Source: Hemerocallis citrina (lineage: Eukaryota; Streptophyta; Magnoliopsida; Asparagales; Asphodelaceae). Taken from it: a stretch of DNA of 64,000 bases. This document shows, one piece after another, positions 1 to 11,756 of this stretch. The notes below the pieces were generated by a model. That model ran no database searches, was not told the DNA's origin, and saw nothing but the letters and a program-made list of their open reading frames with translations. Position 1 is the stretch's first letter; the number at the start of each line of letters is the position of its first letter. A program made the position numbers and the translations under genes. The stretch is taken from positions 558,001-622,000 of the forward strand of contig JACEHZ010000596.1 of assembly GCA_017893485.1 (NCBI GenBank). The letters are read 5' to 3'.

Positions 1-1508
1 GATTGGTCCAGACTGGTCGGTTCAGATAATAGTTGTTCTCCCCTAATTTGAAGTGGATCCAACCCATTCAGCGATTCAAAAGAAAAAAGAAAAAAAATGA
101 CGAAGCAAAGAACCGACGAAGACGAAGTACGTGGTCGATTGCTCATTTACTGTGAGATTCTCCCTCTCCCTCTTCTCTATGTTCTCTCCCATGGCTTCAT
201 TATTTTCGATTTTCACATGGGAACCAGCTTTCGTCAAAACCAAGTTTCCTCTTCCTTTTTGTATCGGCACCCATCATATCGATCCGAAACGACCGAAACT
301 GATCCCTTAATCCAAAGCTCTAAGTCTAAAAATGAAATCATCATACAGGTTCTCTATATGATCTCCAATAAACAAAAATTATTGTCAAGTAAAAAGACCA
401 AAAAACTCTTCTATATCATATACCAATGTATCAACTAGCGTGCTATGAGGCTCGAAATAGCTCGTTATGTAACCTAACTACCATTTCCGCTACAAAACTC
501 ATGTGCATAACCCATTTTCTACATAGCTATGCACTATTTTTGTGTAGCTCACGCTATTTACATTTCATAACTTAACTTCAATAGTCTGCGCTGCAAATAC
601 ACCCATTTATTTAACTGAATAGTTGAGGTATAAACACATGCAAGTGACGAACCCTTTTCCCCCCCTTTTTCATCATGTTTTCTTAACACTAAGACACTCA
701 ATCCTTGTGAGGACTCCAATTTCTACAAGTAGTGGCGAATACTTCAACAACTATATATCCGTTACCAGTGAATTTCTTAGTATTTCTTTTTTTTCTTTAG
801 TTTTGTTTTATTCCAGCTACCAACTTAACTATTATGGTTTCTCTTATTTTCTTTATTCTTTTCTGATTCACATTTCAATCTCATAGTTTTATTTTTTATT
901 TTTTGGGTTATGAAGTTTGAATTAGGGGTATTTGATTAGAATCAAGAAAACTAACATACTTCATTCACTTGGCAGTTCTGTTACATTTTATATTCACGTT
1001 TATGTATGTTCTTAGTCTTTATAAGTCTTGATTTTTGAACATTGAAGTCTTATTTTGGTGATATTTGTTAGCATTTTTTAGCCTTCAATTTTTTTTATAA
1101 AAAATATTTAAAATTTTACAATTTTTTAGTTAATTAATTATTTATTTTTAAAATTAAAAAATAAAAACTCTTCATAGCTTACGCTGTGCATTATGCCCTT
1201 TTCCCCACTGCTCATTAAATGCCTTTTTCCCCACTGCTCATTGCTAACAATTCACACAGTGTGAATTAGTACGATAATAATATTCAATATATAGCACCCA
1301 GCAAACAATGGTGTAGACATGAATTTAACAGAAAAAACACTACAATTGGAAGAGAAAATATGGAGTGGGAATCGGGAACAGAGGTTGATCGGAGATTTAC
1401 ACATTACGATAATGTGACTTAAACATGAAAGAAACCATACTTAACGTTGAAACGATTAAAAATACATATGATAGAAATAATAAATTGGGATTCTGCTAAA
1501 TAGAATAC
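1..1508. other. Left edge: probable intron of the ATAD3-type gene, no exon seen
   Basis: This stretch lies downstream of the splice donor at 1508/1507 on the minus strand, so it should be intron 5 of the ATAD3-type gene. I looked for the next expected exon, which should follow the membrane segment and begin with a codon completing Arg, and did not find it. The DNA is AT-rich. Small features are a directly repeated 20-odd-bp word containing TTTCCCCACTGCTCATT (about 1196-1242) and a 19-bp palindrome around 1249-1267 (AATTCACAC/GTGTGAATT). Short open frames at 97-438 and 623-886 look random. Confidence 0.6.
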
Positions 1509-2925
1509 CTTGTCGTGTAAACCCCTGCAGCAAGCGCTGTAACTCCCGCTACAGCGACAATCAACTTATTTTGATCAGTTAGAATTGCTCGAATGCCGCC
1601 TGGTGAACGATGATTAACAAAAAATGGAAGTTCATTACATGTCATTCTGAAAGCTACCACTGATCACCCAATTCAACTATGTTGTATACCTAGACAGTAT
1701 TAACCTATTACAAAAATATTAAACGCAATTGTTGTAACGGCAAAAAATGTTTGTGCACTAGCAGTAACCAAAGATATGACCAGTCACAAAACACTTTAAT
1801 TCATGAAATTAGCAATACTATAACATGAAGAAATCCAATATTACGCAAAGCAAGCATTGTTTTGAAAGTTTTGACAACTCTGATACAAACAAATGAATTT
1901 GAGTGAAACCACAAGAAATTGTCATATTTGAAAATGATGATGGTGGCTTGATGACATGTACACCATTATAACCCTCATGACTAAAAGCTACAAAAGCTTT
2001 ATAAGAGCAATTCCTTATGACAATCTGTAAGTGTTCTCAGACTGTCCACCAAGGTCCACTTGAAAAAGATTTGTCTCACCAAAAGTAAATTTAAGGAAAT
2101 TTGTTTCACCAAAAGTAGGCATCCTTATCATCAGTCCACCTGTTTGGGGTTCCTCACATAGAACAATTTACTTCTGGCATTCATCCAGCTAGTAAGAGTC
2201 TCTACTTTCTCTAAGTTAATTTATTTGCTTAATTGCATATGTTCTTTTTTTCTGAATTAACAAAGATACTGATATTCCTCTCCACTCTCCAGTATAATTC
2301 TACGACTGCCATACCTAAGAAAAGCAATTTAGATAGCTAACTCTATGTATAATTGAAACCAAACAGCTTTCACACCAGCTGACACTTCATATTACAAATT
2401 ACATGTTATACTTGAAATAAGATAATGATTACATGTCAAGGTGCATATTTGATATTAGCTGTCTACATTGAGAACAAAATTTCCATTAGTATAATGAAAT
2501 GAGAGAGAAGGGAGAAGTCACATTCAAAGAAAAACAAAGGCAGTCGAGGTCTCTAATAAAAGTTTCTTAGAGCAATCGCTATCACGGAAATCGCACTAGC
2601 TCTTATCCGTTCGTTCCTCAATCCGAAGACGACTTATGTTAATGCCTTCTAGCCAAGCCTTATGTGCCAACCGTTGACTCCTGTTCACTACCTCTACTGC
2701 CTTTTCAGCCGGATCGGTCGCTCAAGATCTTTGGTCTTCACGGACTCCATCTAGTGATGCCATCAATGATAATAGGAACTATCAAACTGGCAAAAAAAAT
2801 TATATACCCTAAAGGGCATATGATATGATCATCTCATAGAAAACCGGAAGTGCTGTTGGAACACGTCAAAAACTTCAACCCTACACGATCATTCCGCCCC
2901 CCCCCCCCAACCCCAACCCCCCCAA

Positions 2926-2965
<40 letters not shown>

Positions 2966-5365
2966 TAAAATAATTCTGCGACCACACACAGAGCACAGGT
3001 CTTAAGCAGATGCAAAGAACACATCCACCACCACCACCACCCCAACACCCAGGTGCAGAATGTGTCTAAAATCATCAACCTAACGGTATATCATTTTTTT
3101 TTCACAAGTGCATTAAGAATCAAAATTCAAGGATGAATGCACACCTACATTACATTAGGAGTACAATATCTACAGTTCAAAATTTTAATCAGAAGAATAG
3201 AATCATGTTCATGTCACCATGTGAATCTTGAAAAGTTATGCTCCAGCAGAAGAAAATTGTTTGGATGCAGACAAAATTTGCGCGCACACAACAAGAATTA
3301 GTTTATGAGATCTAACGTGAATGAATGAAAAATCAGAATAATGGCATTACTAACTTTTTTGGAAACTCTTGGCATCACTAACTGGAATTACAAGACTATG
3401 ATTCAGCAAATTACTGATATCCATAAACTTTTTCCTTGTCACTCCCCTCTTTCTCCCAGTGTGTGAAAAACCACTAACAATGCATGGTATAAAATATAAG
3501 TAAAAAAAATAAATACATTAGAAATCTATAGGGGTACCTCCAATATGCTCAAACGTTGTATTAATTGCAGAAACCCATTTTTCCCTCTCCGCATTAGCTC
3601 GCTCTACAAGCATCCTTCTATTCACATCCTCAGCAAGTTTTGCTTCATGAGCTCTTCCTTCCGCTTCTGCTAAAGCCCTAACTTTAATTGTCTCCCGTTC
3701 TATCTCTGCCCTCTCCCTTTCTGTCTGGCGTCTTTGTGCTTGAATTTGCTCTTCAGTAGCACGTCGAAGCTGCTCCTGCCTGATGGATGATTCTTCTTGC
3801 ATTTTAACTAGTTCCTGATTTCTGGCTCTTTGACTTTCATGCTCTGCCTGCCAAAGATGAAAAGAAGAGACATTTAAATCATTTTACCAACCAGCACAGA
3901 CAGAGATAACAGAGAGTGAGAGAGATGCCTGCATCCTCTTTCTGGCCAATTCATCCTCGTAACGAGCCATTTGGGCCTTCGCTTGAGCCTGTTGTTGAGT
4001 TAGCTTTTTCTGCTCTTCATACATGACACGCTGCCTGTCCTGCAAGATAGGATCGTATAATCAACACCTAGGAAGCATGTTTTTCCGTTTCACGCCCAAA
4101 GCAAGCAGACTAAAATAAAACTCGTCCTACAGACCCCCACAATTTACTTGAAGTTACCAAGCTCAAATAAGCAAATTTTACATAAAAAAACTAAAACAAC
4201 AAACATGCCTACCATTCTAACAAACTGTCTACATACGATAACTTCTACCAATAAACAGTAAAACATACATAGTTACATACACTATTTGGTGTAACACCCA
4301 CACAATCACCTCCTCTAATACCCCCACCCCCACTCCCAAAAAGACAGTAGCATCAATATAAGCAAAATGTGAAACTCCCACCTATAAAAGATAGTTAACT
4401 TTACTTGCAAGGCTAATTATCCGAAATATCCTAAAGTTTACTACTTTCTTCGTTGTCAAATACCCTGGCCTGCATTAGTTATCGCAACTTCCCTACAGCG
4501 TTGCTAAGCTTTTGACTACCAAATCGACATAACATGGGAAACAATCAAACAAGCCCTTTTATATACATATCTTTTCATCTAAAAAAGTCTCCAATTATGA
4601 ACCAGAGAGGCTCTAGTTTACGAAATCCCCCAAACCATCTTTGCCGAAATCCCCCAACCGCCTCGCTGAAATCTGCGATGCCCCCCCCCCTCCTCCCGTT
4701 GTTGAAATCCACCCCCCCCCCCTCCCGTTGTTGAAATCCACCCCCCCCCTTGCCGAAATCCACCAGCCACCTCGCCGAAACTCTCCGTTTTAAGTTCAGA
4801 TGAATTTATAAATTTGATTTGTAGGTATACAACAAATCTGTTAATTAATTTATTTAGTGGGTTCTCTTTCTTTGTGTTTGTAGTGGGTTAAGTCGGGTTT
4901 GATTTGTTTACTTTAATTCTCCAATGCGTTCCTGGGTTTTTAGTTGTTAGTGAGTGCTCATAAAGTGTTTGATGTTTTGCTTCATTATGTTTTTGGCTTT
5001 TTGGGTGCAGAGGTGTGTCACATTGTGTGTGGATAGTTCGTCGATTAGAGGAGACATACAGGGACATTATGATTTGTGAAGAATTTATTAATTTTAGTCT
5101 CATATCGAGTTATATCTAGTCTTTCGTTGACAAACCATTTTCTAGGATATTAGACTTGATCAGCCATGCTCCACAAGCGAAATTAGGACCAACATGATAT
5201 GTATCTAACGTAGGACACATATTTGAGTTGCTACTTCTCATGTTCCCATCCGATAGGTACTTTAAATATAGACACTTTGTGATGTTTACTTTTACAATTG
5301 AATCATGTATTAAATTGATTGACTTAAAAAAGAGATGTTGGTCTACAACTATATGATTCCATATG

Positions 5366-5407
<42 letters not shown>

Positions 5408-7649
5408 CCATGAGGTAAATAGAATGTGATTTCCTTTCATGTGTTATTGATTGTATAACGACATTATAGATGGGAAGTTCCGAAGAAGGTAGTGGCAAGC
5501 AAAAAGATAAGTATAACTCTTGGAGTGAATGTGAGAACGTTATGTTACTAGAGCTATTATATAATGTTGTTATAAAGGGAGGTCGTGATTCAAGTGGTGT
5601 GGTAAACAAGAAACAAGTAGAAAGAGAAGTACTTCCTATTCTTAATGGAAGCCTTGGGTGCAACATAACTTATGACCAATATAAGAATCGTATGAAGACA
5701 TTAAAGAAGCGTTACAACAGTATTATTGATCTTCAACGTCATTCTTCTGGATTTGGATGGAACCCATAAACAAAGCTGATGGAGGCTCCAGATGAGATAT
5801 GGGAGAGTTATTTTCAGGTTAGATATTTAATTATCATATTTTTGTTGCATTATGTATTGATATTTTTGTTGCACTCCACTGAATTTAATTTTGTTTATAG
5901 GGTCATCCAACTGCTTCAAGTAATATTCGTGATAAAAAATTTGCAGACTATAAATATTTGACTGTTATATTTGACAAATCAATGGCTTCTGGAAGACACT
6001 CAGTTGGATTTGGTAATAGTAGTATAGTACTGATACTAGAACAAATGAAGCAGAACCTGTTATGAAAAAGGTAGCTGGACCTGTTAGGTAGGAGGTGGTT
6101 GTGCTTGAGGATAATAATGTTATTTCATACAAAACTACACCACCATGATATATTAGTTCATCAGCTTTTGAAGACACAAACTTGGAGGCTGTCATATGAA
6201 AAACTTTCCTGGAGAAGCCTCCAAAAGAGAAGTATATTCCAAAAAAGAAAAGTAAAACTTCAAATGAAGAAAAGAGCAGCTCAGCTGTCAATGCACGAGC
6301 CGATCTTTATGAACAAATAGCATCGGGCATAATATCAATCAAAGCTATTACCCCTGAAATTCAAGAAATGTGTAGTCTAATAGAGAAAAGGGACACAGAA
6401 AAGAAAAATAACAACCTTAACCTTATAACAACCTTTGGGATGCTATCAGGAGAACCAAACTTGCACAATCACTCTCCTTTTAAAGTGCTCGAATTAGTTC
6501 CGAAAATGGAAATAAAAAATGAATTCCTTAGTATGTCACCGGAGGAGCGCTCAGATTGGATAGTATACAATTTGAATTGATCGTAGTCGTATCATTTTGT
6601 TTTGTGGTTTTGGACCTGTATAAGTACTGTTAATATATATATTTGACATTGTGGATGATATTTGCTTTTGTTATTGAATGTTTTGTCTCTTTTTTAATTA
6701 ATATGTTATTGGCTTTATGTTTTAGGACGGGAAAATGGAAGGAGAAGTAGTTGAGAGAGAAATGGAAGTATACCAAATTGAGGAAGAAAGAGAAGATGAG
6801 GAACATTTATGATTTCAGTTGATATTGAACATATTTGGTTTTCAACAGTTAATAGGTTATCCATGTGATGATTTATGTCAATAACTTGCGAGGTGCCTTG
6901 ATGTTTATTCGTACTACTCTTATGAAAATGACTCTTGTGTAGCAAATGAACTAATTATAAAGTCTATGAAAGTTCAATTGTCATCGAATTCCTTCGAATT
7001 CCATCAAATTCATAATAAGAATTCCATCAAACTATTTTAAAAATCCTTATAAATCCCAGCCAAAGTTTTAGTGAATTTCCCATAATTCCCTTAAATACTA
7101 GGATTCTCAATTCTTTTAAAAACTTTTGAAATCTCAATCCAATACACCACTGCAAAACATTGTTGTCATAGTTGGAGCACATATCGTGTCTTCTATCAAA
7201 CTACTCCGAAACAAACAAATTGCACAAAAACAAAATCAAAGTGCATCAAAAACAGCGAACTTACAGTCTCATGCTGAGCTTTCACCGCATTGTACTCCGC
7301 TTGCTTCGCGGCCATCTCCGACAGTCTCGTCTCCTCCTGCTTCCTCATCAACTCAAACACCTAAAAAAACAACCACAAATCAGAACCAAACTAACAAACT
7401 CCACATTTTAAACCTCTAATCAATCAAAAAAGCTACCTTCTTGGCCTGAGGCGAGTTGTTGATCTCCCTCAACGCCTTCGCCCCTCTCTCCAACGCCTCG
7501 GGATCGAACCCCGCCGCGGTGGTTCTAGGGTTGTCATTCCGGACCCTAGGTTCCGGCGGTGTAGTAGCCGGCGGTGGAGTAATCGGCGGAGCAGAAGGAT
7601 CGGAGGATGGCGGGGACGGCGATGTGAAGGGGGGGAAGCCGAACGCCAT
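1509..7649 (-). CDS. ATAD3-type mitochondrial AAA protein, first five exons (gene runs off the left edge)
   Basis: The minus-strand coding exons are 7437-7649 (71 codons, ATG at 7649), 7265-7360 (32 codons), 3929-4039 (37 codons), 3538-3847 (103 codons plus 1 nt) and 1509-1599. Joined in phase, they give the N-terminal domain of plant ATAD3-like proteins. A Pro/Ser-rich start is followed by a long charged coiled coil (motifs MARYEDELARKRMQ, EEQIQAQRRQTERERAEIERET and EDVNRRMLV) and then a hydrophobic segment in exon 5 (LIVAVAGVTALAAGVYTT) that fits the membrane anchor. In this family (ATPase family AAA domain-containing protein 3) the AAA+ ATPase domain comes next; those exons are left of the window. 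ATAD3 proteins sit in the mitochondrial inner membrane and support nucleoid and membrane organisation; that role is family knowledge. The intron after exon 3 has a GC donor (CAG|GCATCT). Intron 2 is 3.2 kb and contains a gene fossil. Identification is firm; the exon ends rest on matching protein junctions. Confidence 0.9.
1600..3537 (-). other. ATAD3-type gene intron 4
   Basis: A 1.9-kb intron with minus-strand donor GGAG|GTACC at 3537 and acceptor CACCAG at 1600. It contains an (AAT)n microsatellite, C-runs and CCA repeats around 2895-3045. I see no coding exon, transposon end or RNA gene in it. Confidence 0.6.
2926..2964. repeat. (AAT)n microsatellite
   Basis: About twelve AAT/ATA units in a row, next to C-runs at 2895-2922. 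It lies in an intron of the ATAD3-type gene and is a likely length polymorphism. Confidence 0.9.
4640..4790. repeat. C-rich short tandem repeat
   Basis: A 30-35-bp unit with the core GTTGTTGAAATCCACC and a C-run of about 10 is repeated three times (4690-4755). It is flanked by related GCCGAAATCC words. It gives spurious Pro/Gly-rich frames on both strands and is not coding. Confidence 0.75.
5367..5406. repeat. (TA)n microsatellite
   Basis: About twenty TA units, 60 bp upstream of the first ATG of the Myb/SANT-like pseudogene. Confidence 0.9.
5470..6580 (+). pseudogene. Myb/SANT-like domain gene remnant (transposon-associated type)
   Basis: The first frame (5470-5769) reads as a Myb/SANT-like trihelix-type domain. 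It has the W of the first helix in SWSECENVMLLELL, then NKKQVEREVLP, then the third-helix pattern TYDQYKNRMKTLKKRYN. A stop follows GFGWNP at 5767. Past the stop, the same frame gives MEAPDEIWESYF, an apparently intact small intron (about 5818-5901) and the second motif GHPTASNIRDKKFADYKYL. Further in-frame stops follow (for example near 6090 and 6150). The C-terminal end is still recognisable as MSPEERSDWIVYNLN at 6534-6578. The family includes the second protein of PIF/Harbinger transposons and plant L10-interacting MYB-like proteins. No transposase or terminal repeats are visible here, so the origin of the insert is open. Several lesions make it a pseudogene inside an ATAD3-type intron, on the opposite strand. 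Confidence 0.75.
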
Positions 7650-8055
7650 AGATTTGGGAAATTGGGGATTTGGAAACCCCTAGCTTTGGAGGGGTTTCTG
7701 GATTTTTTGAATGGAAAGAGGGAGCATGGATAAATGGGAGTAAAAAAAAAAAATTGGGTTGGGGGCAAGGGGGTGGTTTTGAGGGTTTAAGAACAAATAG
7801 GCGAGTGTGGGTTTGGCGGCGTTGAGGGTTTGAGAGTTTGAGGACGTCGATTTGGAGGTGGGATGTGGAGGGCCGTTGGATTGTCTCTTGGGGCTTACGG
7901 CAGAGTTTGGAGGACGTGTTGTGGACAGTTATGGAACGGAAATGGGACCCGCCTTCTGGAAAGGTAGAACAATGCCTAGTATACTCTGTAGACTCCTCTT
8001 GCACCCCAAAATAAAAATATATAGAGCCCGAATAATGTTAGAACTCCTTTGGTAA
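7650..8055 (-). promoter_or_regulatory. 5' leader and promoter region of the ATAD3-type gene
   Basis: Directly upstream of the ATG at 7649 the minus strand is pyrimidine-rich (7690-7800), as in many plant 5' leaders. No convincing TATA box was found. Overlapping open frames here are low-complexity and look like chance. Confidence 0.45.
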
Positions 8056-8159
8056 TGAGAACTGTGTGAAATTCATTTTTTATATATAAATTATAAAATC
8101 CAAATTGTTCAATTTGAGTATGATGTCTAAATTAACCTACAGATATGAAATCAAGTTAT

Positions 8160-8446
8160 TCAATACTAGTATCAAAATTGAAGGATAATGAGAAGGGTAA
8201 GAAGAAAATAATTTCCAAACCGATCCACTTTCGAAAATATTTACAAAACAGGTCCACTTCCTAAAATATTTACCAAAGTTAGTCCATAATTAAAAAGAAA
8301 ATAATTTTCAAACTGATCTACTTTCGAAAATATTTACCAAAAAAGTTCATTTTCGAAAATATTTATCAAAGTAACCCAACCCGTGCGTTGCACGGGTTGG
8401 GTTACTGACTAAGGGGTTCTCCCATTATAGTATTAGAGATTAGAGA
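8160..8446 (-). mobile_element. Helitron-like fragment with a perfect hairpin
   Basis: On the minus strand a Helitron-type start (TCTCTAATACTATAATGGGAG, TC near 8446) is followed about 40 nt later by a perfect 35-bp hairpin (8371-8405). Behind it lie two or three degenerate copies of a unit containing TTTCGAAAATATTTACCAAA (8205-8365). The start matches the 5' end of the Helitron at 58320-58671. No clean CTRR end was found after the hairpin, so it is probably truncated or fused. Confidence 0.5.
8371..8405. repeat. Perfect 35-bp palindrome (16-bp arms, 3-nt loop)
   Basis: The arm GTAACCCAACCCGTGC, loop GTT and exact reverse complement of the arm. It is GC-rich in an AT-rich setting and is the strongest short hairpin I noticed in the window. 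It fits the hairpin of a Helitron 3' end. Confidence 0.9.
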
Positions 8447-9223
8447 TATGATTATCCATATATTAAAGTGTTACAAATTGTATGGCTGAATATTATTATT
8501 TTTCTATAATGGTATGATGGATTGACAAATGAATTTCAAATCACTTAATTTTTACATAATTAGACCATTTTTTTCATTCCAAAAAATGTGAATGATTCAG
8601 GTCATGCATGTGATGGCTATGTAAAAAAATTACACGAAGCTTATCGTGAAAACTAGTTCTCATGTGATCACTCCCCTAGGAATCGGACCGCATTCTTAGT
8701 TTGAGGTCCTCTTCGTGTGGAGATCTAAAGGTCGTACGATTGAATCGGAAGGCACGAAAACAAAAACCCAACAAAAAAATGGAATAAATAAATATAACAA
8801 AAAAAAACCTTTTTCCCAAATCAGTGGTGGTGGTGGTGAGGCGGCAATGTTGGTGGAGATGATTCAAGCAGCGCTGGTGGAGGGGGAGAATCTGGAGGCA
8901 GCGGTGACGAGTAGTGGAGGTGGGGATGGTAGTGGTAATGGTGACCGTATAGAATAATAGGTGGCGGTGGTGGCGACGGCAGAGATTGGAAGAGGAAATA
9001 AGAATACGAATTGTGCGATAGGTGAGATCGAGAGTTAAGAGCAGTTTTTTTCTTCGTTCTGATTGCGAGTTGAACTAGGTGACCACTTAAGAATTTAAGT
9101 GAACTGTTTTGATCTATTCAATCAGATAAGTCTATACCAAACGGTTATTGGATCATTGCGGTACAAGGATCTAAAGCTAAAAATACAGTTCGGTTTATAA
9201 GGGATCACTTTTATATATATATA
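8447..9223. other. Intergenic DNA without recognisable feature
   Basis: Contains a G-rich GGTGGTGG stretch (8823-8975) that gives a Gly-rich frame. I see no gene or transposon end in it. Confidence 0.5.
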
Positions 9224-9560
9224 CTAGATTTGCCCGTGATTCGGAACGATACAACATATGAAAAGCCTTGAAAATAGTAAAACAACAATTATGTAACTCA
9301 AGTTTGAATAGTATGACAATAATTAGTTGTAAATGAAAGTCCATGTTTCCATTAGTATATGTTGAAAAATAATTATAAATGAGGGTCTAAAATCCAACTT
9401 CATACTTTGAGGGTGGAAAATGATGAAATTTAACTATTTAATATATTTTTGCTATTTTCAATGTAATATGAAGAATTAAAAAAACATAAAAAATCTGAAA
9501 ATTTACAAACCTGAAATCTGAAAATCTACTTGTCCAAGAAAAAATCGTGTTAAAAATGCT
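9224..9560 (-). mobile_element. Helitron fragment (3' end at 9224)
   Basis: The minus strand ends CACGGGCAAATCTAG followed by T, the usual CTAG|T end of plant Helitrons. The adjoining 200 bp (9240-9450) is nearly the same as 52925-53135 in the Helitron at 52901-53404. The two diverge after about 9450 and no matching 5' terminus was found, so this copy looks truncated. Confidence 0.6.
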
Positions 9561-10238
9561 ACAAATTAATAAGATTTTTTTTTGTTGCAAAAAACATAAA
9601 TATTTTGACCAAACAAAAAACATCTCTTCGATCATCTATAGCAGGGGCGGACCCACATTAAGCTCAATTTGAGACTTGACTTTGTGGTTAGATGATTTAA
9701 ACTCTACTATAAGAGAACCATGGTTTAATTCCCTTAAGTAACAACTTATTTTTTTTTAAAAATAACTTGGTTTTGGATTGTGAATAAACTTTCATTAATG
9801 TCTTTAATACAATTATACTGTATATTTATAAAATTTTGAATATATAATTGATTTTAAGAAAGTACATTTTCATACTAAATAATATTTTTGATATATAATT
9901 GAATTTAATATCAATATTTATGTTCTTAATAATATTTTTATATTTATCATTTCAAATTAAATGAGTATCGAATTATACAAGTACGAGTTTTTTGCCTTTT
10001 TTTTCTTATTAGGCATGCAACTCAACTTATATATGTTATGCAGATATTTAGTCAACCATATAATAGATAATAGTAGAGATCATCAGTAAATATCTCGTAG
10101 TTAAATAATTGATGGTTTCATATAATTAACAAATTGCTAAAAGTAAAAACTCTCGTTCAACATATAATATATACGCAATATTTTTCTATTACAATTTTTG
10201 ATAAATAAATAAAATTTCTAAAAAGTACTATTTACTTA
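9561..10238. repeat. Repeat X, copy 1 (split by the outer LTR element)
   Basis: About 670 bp that recurs at 34053-34652 plus 37220-37292. It contains CAGGGGCGGACCCAC (9643), which looks like a hAT-type terminus. It also has a tRNA-like stretch with a box B-like GGTTTAATTCCC (9723), so it could be a SINE or hAT derivative. The outer LTR element inserted near its right end; the remaining bases of X continue at 34034-34052. Confidence 0.65.
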
Positions 10239-10701
10239 TGATATGGCTAAAAATAAGATTAGATCGGGACCGTTCAATTCGAGTATGAATCTCAAAGCTC
10301 TCAGGGGTAAAACAGTAATTTCACATACAAACGGGTCTGAAATGAAAACTGGGTCTTTCTTCAAAGCCCAATAAACCCATAAACGGATCTGTCCTACTGA
10401 CGGGTCACAACCCGTTACAAACCAATTCAGAAGGATAAAGAAGAATTCAGATTCATAATTATTCCTAAGAGGTGGTTTTAACCACTTCTATCCATCCACA
10501 CCGGGAAGTAGAGATCTGTTCTTATCTCGAAACGGATCCCTAAGGCGACTATAAATACCCCTCTCCCCCACCATAACAAGGTAATCAATATTTATCTACA
10601 TAAAGCTCTTTCGTGATCTTCCTGATTACTGACAAGAGCGTCGGAGGGTGCATCGCCGGGATCCATCCTGGTGTATCGCACTTTTTGCAGGTTCGCGGCA
10701 G
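10239..10701 (+). repeat. Left LTR of the outer element, 3' truncated
   Basis: It aligns with 33475-33925 from TGATATGGCT to GCAGGTTCGCGG. At about 10702 it changes into family A-like sequence. The missing end of the LTR, the primer site and the start of the internal region are not found at the other side of that sequence (25107), so they were deleted. Confidence 0.75.
10549..10557 (+). promoter_or_regulatory. LTR TATA box
   Basis: CTATAAATA followed by a C-run, in the same context in all four family B LTRs (also 12344-12352, 20208-20216 and 33772-33780). This is the expected core promoter of the retrotransposon. Confidence 0.65.
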
Positions 10702-11526
10702 TCTCCCATGAAGCAAACACAGTCCCGGAATCACTGCCCGACTGGGTCTATAGTCCCGGAATTCACCGCTCGATTATATAGAGTGCCCCACTTACGTTTG
10801 TCTAAGTTTTACTACATCTTCACTTATGTGCCTAGATCTTAAGTTCAAGACATGAATAAATTATCATACATAGAGTTAGTTTTACCTCCTACCAGACTTA
10901 ATCACAAATACCGAGATAGCTCCGTAGCCATATCTCAAAATATAACTCAAATCTTTTAATTCAACAATGCCGGTACCCGAGGTCTCACTAAACCTCTATA
11001 TCACAACCTTTCATATACAAGAATCCATGGGTACTCATACCCTTCAATAATCATGTATTAACTCCATGTATTCTTATCTTCAACTTATTCACAATTTAAT
11101 CAATGTCTTATCTTAGCATCATTCATGATTCGGTTATTCATTCACAATTCTTTAAAAGTCATATTTCTTTTCACGAACATAGATTCAAATCTCATTTAGA
11201 AACTTAATCACATATAAGTCTTTAACCGCAACCAAGCATATTCATATAGTCTCATCAAAGGAAATCAAGTAACATAGCAATTCTTTTACTCTTCTTCTAC
11301 TCAAATAAATGTCATATTCTTAAATAAATAGTTTGAAGTCAATAACTCATTTTCTATTTCAATTTTCCTTTTAATTTCTCAAAATATACATGAAAAATTG
11401 TGAAACTAATTTTTAATAAATCCTATATCAATTTATAGGGATATTGGATATTTTCCCCAAATTGTATCTGTATTAAAACTCCTTCAAAAACATTAAAAAC
11501 AACAAAAAAAATCAAAAGAGGCCACC

Positions 11527-11590
11527 GGGTTTTGAACCCAAGCCCAATCGCACCATACAATGAGCTCCCAAAGCCCCCACCGCAAGCCAA
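11527..11590 (-). other. tRNA-like module (box A + box B), antisense, old family A LTR
   Basis: On the minus strand, box A-like TGGCTTGCGGTGG starts at 11589 and box B-like GGGTTCAAAACC starts at about 11539, 50 nt apart. It is the first of a pair; the second lies 150 bp to the right. The stems needed for a working tRNA are not intact. Confidence 0.5.
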
Positions 11591-11696
11591 AAAGTCCATG
11601 TGACTTGGCTATCATAAAGTCACATCGAAAACCCCAAATACAGACTCTCGGGTTTCGGATTTAATTAAACGAAAACAAATAAGATGGGTCTAACAA

Positions 11697-11756
11697 GTTT
11701 CGAACCCAAGACTTCCAACAAGCACAGCAACTTATGGTGCACCGACCAACCAATAA
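11697..11756 (-). other. tRNA-like module, antisense, old family A LTR (second of pair)
   Basis: On the minus strand, box A-like TTGGTTGGTCGG starts at 11753 and box B TGGGTTCGAAAC starts at 11708, 45 nt apart, as in real tRNA genes. It is not a functional tRNA gene by eye. Confidence 0.5.

Larger units (their letters stand above)
4040..7264 (-). other. ATAD3-type gene intron 2 (3.2 kb)
   Basis: Minus-strand donor GAGACT|GTAAGT at 7264 and acceptor TTGCAG at 4040. The intron carries C-rich short tandem repeats (4650-4790), a (TA)n run (5367-5406) and a plus-strand Myb/SANT-like pseudogene (5470-6580). From 6581 to 7264 I see only AT-rich sequence, including a repeated ATTCCATCAAA-like word near 6985-7030. 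Confidence 0.6.

Noticed and set aside
1..1508. Missing ATAD3 exon 6 (start of the linker to the AAA domain)
   Set aside because: The minus strand was read for the expected residues after the membrane segment. Nothing similar was found, so the exon is assumed to be off the left edge.
8715..8957. 80-codon Gly-rich frame with a plausible ATG
   Set aside because: Low-complexity GGTGGT repeats, no domain, no splice or promoter support.
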